Source: Hirschia maritima DSM 19733 (GTDB taxonomy: Bacteria; Pseudomonadota; Alphaproteobacteria; Caulobacterales; Hyphomonadaceae). From it: a DNA stretch of 64,000 nt. How positions within the stretch are numbered: position 1 is the stretch's first letter; every line of letters begins with the position of its first letter. The notes under the pieces were generated by a model. It ran no database searches and had not been told where the DNA came from. It was given only the letters and a program-made list of their open reading frames with translations. Of this stretch, positions 57,717 through 64,000 are shown in pieces. A program made the translations under genes and the position numbers. The DNA is taken from assembly GCF_000378345.1 (NCBI RefSeq), contig NZ_KB899546.1:62001-126000 (forward strand), written 5' to 3'.

Positions 57717-57731
57717 TTAAAAGAGAATTAA
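57717..57731. promoter_or_regulatory. CtrA-type box upstream of rsfS
   Basis: TTAA-AAGAGAA-TTAA, exact match to TTAA-N7-TTAA, 56 bases before ATG 57788. Motif only. Confidence 0.45.
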
Positions 57732-57787
57732 GGTCGCGTTTGACCTGATAGTATTTAAGAAAGGTTCTAGCCCTGTCCGCTCAAGAT

Positions 57788-58198
57788 ATGCGTACTGCCG
57801 CTGACAAAAAAGTCAGCGATTCAGAAGAGGCCTCGCATACCGCCTCAATCGCCCGAATTGCCGAAATTACACGTACTCTTCTCGATCGTTTAGACGATGA
57901 CAAAGCTGAAGACATCGTGGAAATTGACCTGATGGGCAAATCCTCCATAGCAGATTCTATGATTATCGCTTCTGGCCGTTCTACGCGACACGTCGGTGCA
58001 TTAGCAGATCATTTATCCCGTACTTTTAAAGAGATGGGAGTTATGGGTGTACGTGTTGAAGGCCTGCAAAACTGTGACTGGGTTTTGCTTGACGCCGGTG
58101 ATGTAGTTGTCCACCTCTTCCGTCCAGAGGTTAGAGAATTCTACAATCTAGAACGCATTTGGGGTGCAGAAACACCTTCTTCAGATCACCTTTCATAA
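57788..58198 (+). CDS. rsfS: Ribosomal silencing factor RsfS
   Basis: Binds L14 of the large subunit and blocks subunit joining when nutrients are low. 136 residues, with the family pattern DIVEIDLMGKSSIADSMIIASGRSTRHVGALADHLSRTFKE and CDWVLLDAGDVVVHLFRPEVREFYNLERIWG. An N-terminal ~30-residue helical extension precedes the core. Followed by a hairpin terminator and then rlmH. Confidence 0.94.
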   Translation: MRTAADKKVSDSEEASHTASIARIAEITRTLLDRLDDDKAEDIVEIDLMGKSSIADSMIIASGRSTRHVGALADHLSRTFKEMGVMGVRVEGLQNCDWVLLDAGDVVVHLFRPEVREFYNLERIWGAETPSSDHLS

Positions 58199-58226
58199 AA
58201 CATTTGAAGATCTAAACACTGAACAT

Positions 58227-58260
58227 GCCAGCTTATTCATCTGAACAAGCTGGCTTTTCA
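58227..58260 (+). terminator. Terminator or attenuator between rsfS and rlmH
   Basis: GCCAGCTT/AAGCTGGC, 12-base loop, followed by TTTTCATTT. The rlmH ribosome-binding site begins right after it, so read-through may set rlmH expression. Confidence 0.7.
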
Positions 58261-58276
58261 TTTGGAGGATAAATCC

Positions 58277-58735
58277 ATGCACATACGAATTCTCTGCATC
58301 GGGCGCATGAAGGATTGTCCAGAACGCGAGATGGTGAATGATTACATCAAGCGTGCTCAAAAGACTGGCCGTGGATTGGGTATCAGATCTGTTGAAGAGA
58401 TCGAAGTTGAAGCAGGTGGCGGCAAATCCAAAGAGTCCGAGCGCTTAATAGCCAAAGCAGGGAAAGCAAGGCTCATCCGTCTTGACGAGCGCGGAAAGGC
58501 ACTCAAATCATTGGAATTTTCAAAAAAGATAGCAAATTGGCGTGACAGCGGAGAAGATATTGCTTTTCTTATTGGAGGGGCAGACGGACATGCACCTGAA
58601 TTGGCCGACAAAGCCAGAGAAGCCATTTCTTTTGGTGTGCAAACTTGGCCGCACAAATTAGTACGTGTCATGATTGCAGAACAAATCTATCGCGCACTAT
58701 CTATTGAAGCCGGATCACCATATCATCGAGAATAA
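58277..58735 (+). CDS. rlmH: 23S rRNA (pseudouridine-1915 N3)-methyltransferase RlmH
   Basis: SPOUT-class methyltransferase acting on helix 69 of 23S rRNA. 152 residues; core signatures ARLIRLDERGKALKSLEFS, FLIGGADGHAPEL and the C-terminal LVRVMIAEQIYRALSIEAGSPYHRE. GGAGG lies just upstream of ATG 58277 (ATG 58262 is weaker). Next to rsfS as is usual. Confidence 0.95.
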   Translation: MHIRILCIGRMKDCPEREMVNDYIKRAQKTGRGLGIRSVEEIEVEAGGGKSKESERLIAKAGKARLIRLDERGKALKSLEFSKKIANWRDSGEDIAFLIGGADGHAPELADKAREAISFGVQTWPHKLVRVMIAEQIYRALSIEAGSPYHRE

Positions 58736-58786
58736 ATGACGCGCCTATTCACCCTCGGTTAGTTAAGCTCGACTTATAGATTGGCA

Positions 58787-60037
58787 ATGTTGTATCGCTA
58801 CGCCTCTATTCTTCTTTTCATCCTCGCATGCATTACCGTGCCACTGCCCGTCTCGGCAGATGAAAAAGACAACTTTTCAGTTAGCGATCTTGAACGCGTT
58901 GAAGCTGAAAGAGACAAAGTCTTAAAGCGACTAAAAAAACTCGAAAAAAGCGGGAAGAAAGTTGATCGCGAGCTACAGGAAATAGACAATGATCTTGTTA
59001 TTGCTGCAGCTGACAGCCGACGAAGAGAAGAAGCTGCTAATGACGCACAACAAACTCTAAATGAATTAGAGATTCGCGAAATCAATGCACGCGGTGAATT
59101 ACTTTCTGATCGCGAAGCTCTTTCCGATATTCTGGCGACTCTAATGAGCTTTGGGTCTAAGCGGCCTCCTGCCCTGACAACAAGCCCGGAAGATACCAGT
59201 TCAGCAATCCGCGCGGCTATTCTTATGGGTGATATTGCACCCAAACTTGCAGAAAAAGCAGAGTCGCTAGCGATTGAACTTGAGCAACTTGCAAAGTTGC
59301 AGGCTGACATTCACAACGAAAAAGAAGGTTTAGCTCGGGCTGAACAAACGCTTCTCGCGCGCCGAGACGAAATTGAAGCACTTCATAAAGAAAAACGCGC
59401 CAAACGTATCGAACTTGCAAAAGCCACAATGGATTTAAATGCTCAAAATGACGCTCTGGCAAAAGAAGCTGATACGCTTCAAGCTCTTTTATCGTCCATT
59501 ATATCCAAGGCTCCAACTGCACCAAGTATGAAGCCACCTCCTCCCAGGAAGTTTGCAAAACACAAGAAAAATAAAATTGATGATGCAGCTCTAAAGAAAT
59601 CTAATCGATTAAAACTTCCACCCACAAGTTTTGGAAACTTATCTGGAATTCAACGCCCAGCTATTGGGCGTCTGATAAATAGCTATGGCAGCATAGATTC
59701 AATCTCGTCTCAAAAATCCAAAGGTCAAACCTGGTCGACCCGCAAGGGGGCCCAAGTCGTTGCTCCCAAAGATGGACGCGTAGAGTATGCTGGTGTTTTT
59801 CGTACCTATGGACAGATTTTGATTCTCGATTTAGGCGAAGATTACTTAATGGTTCTCGCGGGATTGGATTCTATATACGCAGAAGCGGGGCAATCTGTAT
59901 TGGGCGGTGAGCCGTTGGGAAGAATGGAAGATTCTGCCAAACAAAGGCCTGAATTATATATTGAACTCAGACATAAAGGCTCGATAGTTGATCCCGAACT
60001 TTTGCTTTCAAAAAGCACGACAGGCCTCAAAGGATAA
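58787..60037 (+). CDS. EnvC-like murein hydrolase activator with degenerate LytM domain
   Basis: A 416-residue exported protein: signal peptide (to about residue 24, PVSADE), a long coiled coil (about 28-240, Lys/Glu rich), a low-complexity basic linker, and a C-terminal LytM/M23 domain (about 300-405). None of the zinc ligands survive: the HxxxD site and the final HxH are replaced (KGQTWSTRKGAQ, ELYIELRH), so it cannot be a peptidase. This is the pattern of EnvC, which activates amidases at the division site. It comes before ctpA, as in many alphaproteobacteria. ATG 58787 chosen over TTG 58781. Confidence 0.85.
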   Translation: MLYRYASILLFILACITVPLPVSADEKDNFSVSDLERVEAERDKVLKRLKKLEKSGKKVDRELQEIDNDLVIAAADSRRREEAANDAQQTLNELEIREINARGELLSDREALSDILATLMSFGSKRPPALTTSPEDTSSAIRAAILMGDIAPKLAEKAESLAIELEQLAKLQADIHNEKEGLARAEQTLLARRDEIEALHKEKRAKRIELAKATMDLNAQNDALAKEADTLQALLSSIISKAPTAPSMKPPPPRKFAKHKKNKIDDAALKKSNRLKLPPTSFGNLSGIQRPAIGRLINSYGSIDSISSQKSKGQTWSTRKGAQVVAPKDGRVEYAGVFRTYGQILILDLGEDYLMVLAGLDSIYAEAGQSVLGGEPLGRMEDSAKQRPELYIELRHKGSIVDPELLLSKSTTGLKG

Positions 60038-60145
60038 TTTGATGTTTGGCAAAAAATATGGTGCACTAGAATATCTGAATTTGAGATCCTAGATTAGACT
60101 ATTGAAATTCATAAGAAACGAGCGCGAAAAATGGAGCGTGATTAT

Positions 60146-61462
60146 ATGCGATTGAGATTTATCGGACCAGCACTAGCAGGTGTTATAGGCTTGAGCGCAT
60201 TTGTCTGGAACGCCGACAGTTCACCTGAAAACGGGCACGCAGACACATATCAACAATTGGACTTATTTGCGGAAATTCTGGCACGTGTTCAGACAGAGTA
60301 TGTCGCTGATGTGGACGAAACAGAAGTTATGGAAGCATCTATCGATGGCATGCTCACTTCTCTAGACCCACACTCAAGCTATCTAAACCCTGAAGAATAC
60401 CGCTCAATGCAAGTGCAGGCCTCCGGAGAATATGGCGGTCTTGGCATTGAGATTACACAGCAGGATGGCTTCATTCTTGTTGTATCTCCAATGGATGACA
60501 CACCTGCAAGCAGAGCTGACATTCAATCCGGTGATTATATCTCCGCTATCAATGGTGAAACAATTGTCGGGCAACCGATGAATGACAGTTTGAAACAGAT
60601 GCGAGGCGCTCCGGGAACTGATATCAACCTGACTATTTTGCGAGAAAATGTAGAGCCATTTGATGTCTCGTTGACACGTGAAATCATTAAGCAAAACTCA
60701 GTCAGTTACCGTCTGGAAGATACTATCGGATATGTGCGGATCTCGACGTTTAATGAGCGTACAACAGACTCTTTGATCGAAGCCCTATCCTCTTTAAAAA
60801 AAGAAGCAGGCTCCACAATGACAGGACTAGTGCTTGACTTGCGCAACAACCCTGGCGGTCTCCTAAATCAAGCTGTCGGCGTGTCGTCTGCTTTTTTGGA
60901 TGGCGGAGAAGTGGTATCAACACGTGGTCGTCACCCAAACGATGTGCAGCGTTACAATGCACGTCAGGGCGAAAAAATCGCTGATGTTCCTATCATAGTT
61001 CTGATCAATGGTGGTTCTGCTTCAGCTGCTGAAATTGTGGCGGGAGCGTTGCAAGACCATAATAGAGCTATCATCATGGGCGAAACTTCCTTCGGGAAGG
61101 GATCCGTTCAATCTGTTATTCCATTGGGACCGCAGCGCGGTGCCATTCGTCTGACTACATCACGCTATTACACACCTTCAAATGCATCCATTCAAGGCGC
61201 TGGCATCGAGCCTGATGTAGAAGTAGCTCAAACGCGACTTTCCGAAGAAGAAATGGCCGACATAGAAAAGCGCCGCAAACGTTATTCTGAGGCTAACCTT
61301 AGAAATGCGCTAGAAAACGATCAAGGCCGTGAACGTCGTGCCCCACACATTCCAGCTGATCAACCGCCTGTTGATTATGAAGGCGAAGATTACCAATTAG
61401 AGCGCGCATTTGGAAAACTTCGCTCGACAGATTTTGCAAGTGATCAATCCCAAAAGGGATAA
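60146..61462 (+). CDS. ctpA: C-terminal processing peptidase (S41 family)
   Basis: Periplasmic serine protease of the CtpA/Prc family, 438 residues. N-terminal signal-anchor (about 1-20), PDZ domain (about 85-170) and S41 protease core. The catalytic Ser is in NGGSASAAEIVAGALQ and Lys in GETSFGKGSVQSV; the GYVRISTFNE and LDLRNNPGGLLNQAVGV strands are typical. GGAG nine bases ahead supports ATG 60146; ATG 60131 is possible. Likely co-transcribed with the EnvC-like gene. Confidence 0.94.
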   Translation: MRLRFIGPALAGVIGLSAFVWNADSSPENGHADTYQQLDLFAEILARVQTEYVADVDETEVMEASIDGMLTSLDPHSSYLNPEEYRSMQVQASGEYGGLGIEITQQDGFILVVSPMDDTPASRADIQSGDYISAINGETIVGQPMNDSLKQMRGAPGTDINLTILRENVEPFDVSLTREIIKQNSVSYRLEDTIGYVRISTFNERTTDSLIEALSSLKKEAGSTMTGLVLDLRNNPGGLLNQAVGVSSAFLDGGEVVSTRGRHPNDVQRYNARQGEKIADVPIIVLINGGSASAAEIVAGALQDHNRAIIMGETSFGKGSVQSVIPLGPQRGAIRLTTSRYYTPSNASIQGAGIEPDVEVAQTRLSEEEMADIEKRRKRYSEANLRNALENDQGRERRAPHIPADQPPVDYEGEDYQLERAFGKLRSTDFASDQSQKG

Positions 61463-61487
61463 ATCGGTTTTTCTTATTATTTCTGCA

Positions 61488-61516
61488 CCAGACTGGGTAA
61501 AATCTACCCAGTCTGG
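61488..61516 (+). terminator. 12-bp perfect hairpin after ctpA
   Basis: CCAGACTGGGTA-AAATC-TACCCAGTCTGG, 25 bases after the ctpA stop. No T-run follows directly, so termination strength is uncertain. Confidence 0.55.
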
Positions 61517-61633
61517 GCGTTATGTTTCCAACTTGTTAACTGCATACCCACAATACTGCATATGAAATTTCTTTTCTGAAAACGTTTGATGAATGTTCAT
61601 GCGTCTTAGAAAACACTGCAGGTAGTCACGATT

Positions 61634-62887
61634 ATGTCTTCTAATGTAAATCTTGGTGCATCTCCGGTTAGTACTGGATTGAAACATATGGCCATCGGCT
61701 TGTGCGCTATAGGCGTAATAGTTGGTACTGGTGCTGGATTTGTTCATCTCACAGGCGATGAAGATGCAAGCAGCCCGCACACAAGCGTTGGGTTATTCGC
61801 AGATAGAAACGGCCCACCTCCGGTTCTAAAAGCACGAATTGAAGATACGCCACCAATTCATGAGGCACCAAAGCAAGTATATGCCAAAGGACCAGCTTAC
61901 GACTCTGCTGAGCCAAGCCTTCCTGTCGAAGAGCCCAAATATGCTCAGGCTGCTCACACTGAATATGCAGAAACCAGCACTGGAAGCGATGTTCGTATAA
62001 CCCGGCTTTCTCAGGAAGAAGCTAAAGGCGAGAACTTAACTCGCAAAGCATTGGTACGGGCACCTGTAAAAGGTTTATATGAGAATGGCGCGGTTGGACG
62101 CCTTCCTAAAATTGCTGATGATGGGCGCCGCGCTGCTGAAGTGTATGCACGGCCTCACACGGTCGGTGACAAGCCGCAAGTAGCTCTTATTGTTGGTGGG
62201 CTAGGGATCAAACGTAGCCTCACTATGCAGGCTATCAACGACCTACCGCCTGAAGTGACACTTTCCTTTGTGCCCTACTCATCAGATCTGCAGACTTGGG
62301 TAAACCGCGCGCGCGATGCTGGGCATGAAGTTCTTTTGGAAGTTCCAATGGAGCCATATGATTATCCTAACGTAGATACTGGCCCTGACACTCTGCTAAC
62401 CACGCTTTCAGCAGAAGAGAATGAAAGACGCCTAAAAGTAATCCTAGGCCAAACAACGGGTTATTTTGGTGTGATCAACTACCAAGGAGCAAAATTGGCG
62501 ACAGATTCCAGAGCGCTGGAACCAATCATGGAGGAAGTACATAAACGTGGTCTTGCCATGATCTATGATGGTGCCGCCAATCGATCTGTCTTTCCCTCTG
62601 TTGCCGAAGACGTCGACATGAACTTCGTTGAAGCTGACCGCATTGTTGACACTGTTCCGTCTGCGGACGCTATTGATAAAAATCTTCTTCACATAGAAGC
62701 ACTTGCACTTCAAAATAACTCCGCTCTCGGTGTTGGATTTGCCTTTCCTGTTACGGTAGACCAGTTTAAACAATGGTCTGATACATTGGATATGAAGGGA
62801 TATGAATTGGTACCAGCTTCAATCTTAGCCGGTATTGATGTCTCTAGTGAGGAAAGTGGAAGTGGTGACGCAGCAGCATACAGATAA
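61634..62887 (+). CDS. Divergent polysaccharide deacetylase family protein (YibQ-like)
   Basis: A 417-residue protein with an N-terminal membrane helix (about 17-37), a long Pro/Glu/Ala-rich linker (about 45-170), and a C-terminal divergent polysaccharide-deacetylase domain: PQVALIVGGLGIKRSLTMQAINDLPPEVTLSFVPYSSDLQTW, GHEVLLEVPMEPYDYP and GVINYQGAKLATDSRALEPIMEEVHKRGLAMIYDG. Function of the family is unsettled; periplasmic cell-wall work is likely. It overlaps the RppH start by 23 bases. ctpA, this gene and rppH often stand together. Confidence 0.85.
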   Translation: MSSNVNLGASPVSTGLKHMAIGLCAIGVIVGTGAGFVHLTGDEDASSPHTSVGLFADRNGPPPVLKARIEDTPPIHEAPKQVYAKGPAYDSAEPSLPVEEPKYAQAAHTEYAETSTGSDVRITRLSQEEAKGENLTRKALVRAPVKGLYENGAVGRLPKIADDGRRAAEVYARPHTVGDKPQVALIVGGLGIKRSLTMQAINDLPPEVTLSFVPYSSDLQTWVNRARDAGHEVLLEVPMEPYDYPNVDTGPDTLLTTLSAEENERRLKVILGQTTGYFGVINYQGAKLATDSRALEPIMEEVHKRGLAMIYDGAANRSVFPSVAEDVDMNFVEADRIVDTVPSADAIDKNLLHIEALALQNNSALGVGFAFPVTVDQFKQWSDTLDMKGYELVPASILAGIDVSSEESGSGDAAAYR

Positions 62888-63383
62888 AGTGCTTCAAGGT
62901 TCACGTGATCCCAAAAATTACAGACCCAATGCAGGATTAGCGGTTTTCTCTCCCAAAGGATATGTGTTTGCGGGGCATCGTGCTGGGGCTTCTGGCCCCT
63001 ATCAATGGCAATTGCCTCAAGGTGGCATTGACGCTGGAGAAAATAGCCTTGTAGGTGCTTACCGCGAGTTGGAAGAAGAAACGGGCATTTCCAGTGACAA
63101 GGTTGAGCTTCTCGAAGAGATTGAACCATGGCTCTATTACGACTTTCCGGAAGACATATTAAAACGCTTCAAAGGAAAATATTTGGGTCAGAGACAAAAA
63201 TGGTTTGCTTTCCGTTTCACTGGCAAGGAAAGCGACATAAAATTAGATCTACACGAGCCTGAATTTGATGCGTGGAAATGGGTTCCTTTATCGGAGGTTC
63301 CAGAGCTGATCATTCCTTTTAAGCGAGATATCTACACACATATTTCAGAAAAATTCAGTCATTGGACGAATTTAACAGACTAA
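62865..63383 (+). CDS. rppH: RNA pyrophosphohydrolase RppH
   Basis: Nudix hydrolase that removes pyrophosphate from the 5' end of transcripts and so starts mRNA decay. The Nudix box is complete: GGIDAGENSLVGAYRELEEETGI. WQLPQGGIDAG and KWFAFRFTGKESDIKL are typical. The N-terminus is uncertain: GTG 62865 with AGGA upstream gives 172 residues, while TTG 62835 or ATG 62838 would be longer. Confidence 0.92.
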   Translation: MTQQHTDKVLQGSRDPKNYRPNAGLAVFSPKGYVFAGHRAGASGPYQWQLPQGGIDAGENSLVGAYRELEEETGISSDKVELLEEIEPWLYYDFPEDILKRFKGKYLGQRQKWFAFRFTGKESDIKLDLHEPEFDAWKWVPLSEVPELIIPFKRDIYTHISEKFSHWTNLTD

Positions 63384-63452
63384 AGAACAAACTCATTAAC
63401 CATTATCGCCGAAATTAACCTTCAACAAAAAAGAGTGTGGGTTGAGTAAGTT

Positions 63453-64000
63453 ATGGGTAAAACAGTTCTGTTTTTACATGGACTGGGCGGCAGTGGCGAT
63501 GATTGGAATTCTATAATTCCAATCTTTGAAACTCACGGCTGGCGCTGTGAGGCCCCAACCCTTTTTCAACACCTAAGAACACAGCAAAACCCACCTGAAT
63601 CTCTCAATGAATTGAGCATTCTGGACTGGATTAAATCCGCATCAGATTATGCAGATCAACTGCTTGAAGAAGAAGGCGAAAAACCCGTCATCATCGGGCA
63701 TTGTCTTGGTGGCTTTGTCGCGCAAAAACTCGTTGAGTTTGGTCAAGCTAAATCAGCTGCTTTTATTTCTCCCTTATGCCTGCGGGAAGACAAACACGCG
63801 ACTTCTGCTCTTCCCTTGGCGAGCCTGTTGTTACGTCAAAGCTCACAAAAAACACGCAACGCGAGCAAACTTTGCAATGTAGGCCTTTCTTTGAGCTTGC
63901 TGAATCGCACACCGAAACATGTTCGAAAAGAAATCATGGCCAATATGCGCTATGAATCTTCTCGCCTGCTAGAAGAAATCTCACAACCTGATCCATCTTT
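63453..64000 (+). CDS. Alpha/beta hydrolase, 5' part (runs off the window)
   Basis: The frame from ATG 63453 stays open to the end of the window (182 codons). It is an alpha/beta hydrolase: VLFLHGLGGSGDDWNSIIP gives the oxyanion HG motif, and the nucleophile elbow reads IIGHCLGGFVAQ, so the nucleophile would be Cys where Ser is usual. The catalytic Asp and His lie beyond the window or are not yet visible. The substrate cannot be told. Confidence 0.75.
   Translation, partial: MGKTVLFLHGLGGSGDDWNSIIPIFETHGWRCEAPTLFQHLRTQQNPPESLNELSILDWIKSASDYADQLLEEEGEKPVIIGHCLGGFVAQKLVEFGQAKSAAFISPLCLREDKHATSALPLASLLLRQSSQKTRNASKLCNVGLSLSLLNRTPKHVRKEIMANMRYESSRLLEEISQPDPS

Noticed and set aside
63385-63425. 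TTAACC repeated near the hydrolase start as a CtrA site
   Set aside because: The two TTAACC units are 14-15 bases apart, not the TTAA-N7-TTAA spacing; only a half-site resemblance.

Overview
The window reads as a contiguous piece of an alphaproteobacterial chromosome, most likely from the Caulobacterales/Hyphomonadaceae side and of moderate-to-low GC (a Hirschia-like organism is my guess, not proven). The pointers are a DivL-type kinase with tyrosine in place of the phospho-accepting histidine, a FlaEY-like flagellar protein beside a pseudaminic-acid-type sugar cluster, a ChvI-ChvG-EIIA-HPr locus, a two-gene gltD-gltB order, and three perfect TTAA-N7-TTAA CtrA-type boxes in front of genes. 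Most of the window is housekeeping. No rRNA, tRNA, CRISPR array or complete insertion sequence was seen.

Layout. 1-4499: osmoregulated periplasmic glucan genes opgG (cut by the window edge), opgH and opgC, with a separate 52-codon reading frame that looks like the detached N-terminus of OpgH. 4602-7624: an NDUFA9-like SDR protein, an ankyrin-repeat protein and uppP. 7917-14008: glutamate synthase gltD-gltB. 14231-15915: marC and an unknown secreted protein. 15970-24783: surface or flagellin sugar genes (pseB-like, cytidylyltransferase, RmlD-like reductase, NeuB/PseI-like synthase, GNAT transferase), an unknown membrane protein and a FlaEY-like protein, ending in a 25-bp-stem hairpin. 24926-27501: a decayed polysaccharide lyase fragment, an unknown lipoprotein and non-coding DNA with hairpins. 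27502-32668: divL, an acyltransferase and ahcY. 32894-38909: an EF-hand protein, HPr, EIIA-Man, ChvG, ChvI and a NIT-domain chemoreceptor. 39097-41097: accessory DNA with palindromic repeats, a CD-NTase-like nucleotidyltransferase coupled to a one-TM membrane protein (a CBASS-like two-gene cassette), and a 527-bp structured non-coding stretch. 41098-45554: polA, kdsB and a histidine phosphatase. 45634-50309: a DUF2891 lipoprotein, an NRAMP-type transporter and the 5-oxoprolinase genes pxpABC. 50459-56987: a repeat-containing peptidoglycan-binding protein, rplU-rpmA, a GNAT gene, obgE, proB and proA. 57044-64000: nadD, rsfS, rlmH, envC-like, ctpA, a divergent polysaccharide deacetylase, rppH and a truncated alpha/beta hydrolase.

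How they fit together. Several blocks concern the cell envelope: glucans, undecaprenyl phosphate recycling, KDO activation, peptidoglycan-binding and EnvC-like division factors, and the ChvG/ChvI envelope sensor. Others concern cell-cycle and polar development: divL, the CtrA-type boxes and flagellar glycosylation. Nitrogen is handled by gltBD, pxpABC and proBA.

The best candidates for something new are the 39283-40570 nucleotidyltransferase plus membrane-protein cassette, an HPr with Ala at the regulatory Ser46 position in a locus that has no hprK, the split OpgH N-terminus, and the structured DNA at 40571-41097. Functions come from reading the protein sequences and recalling families; no database search was run.
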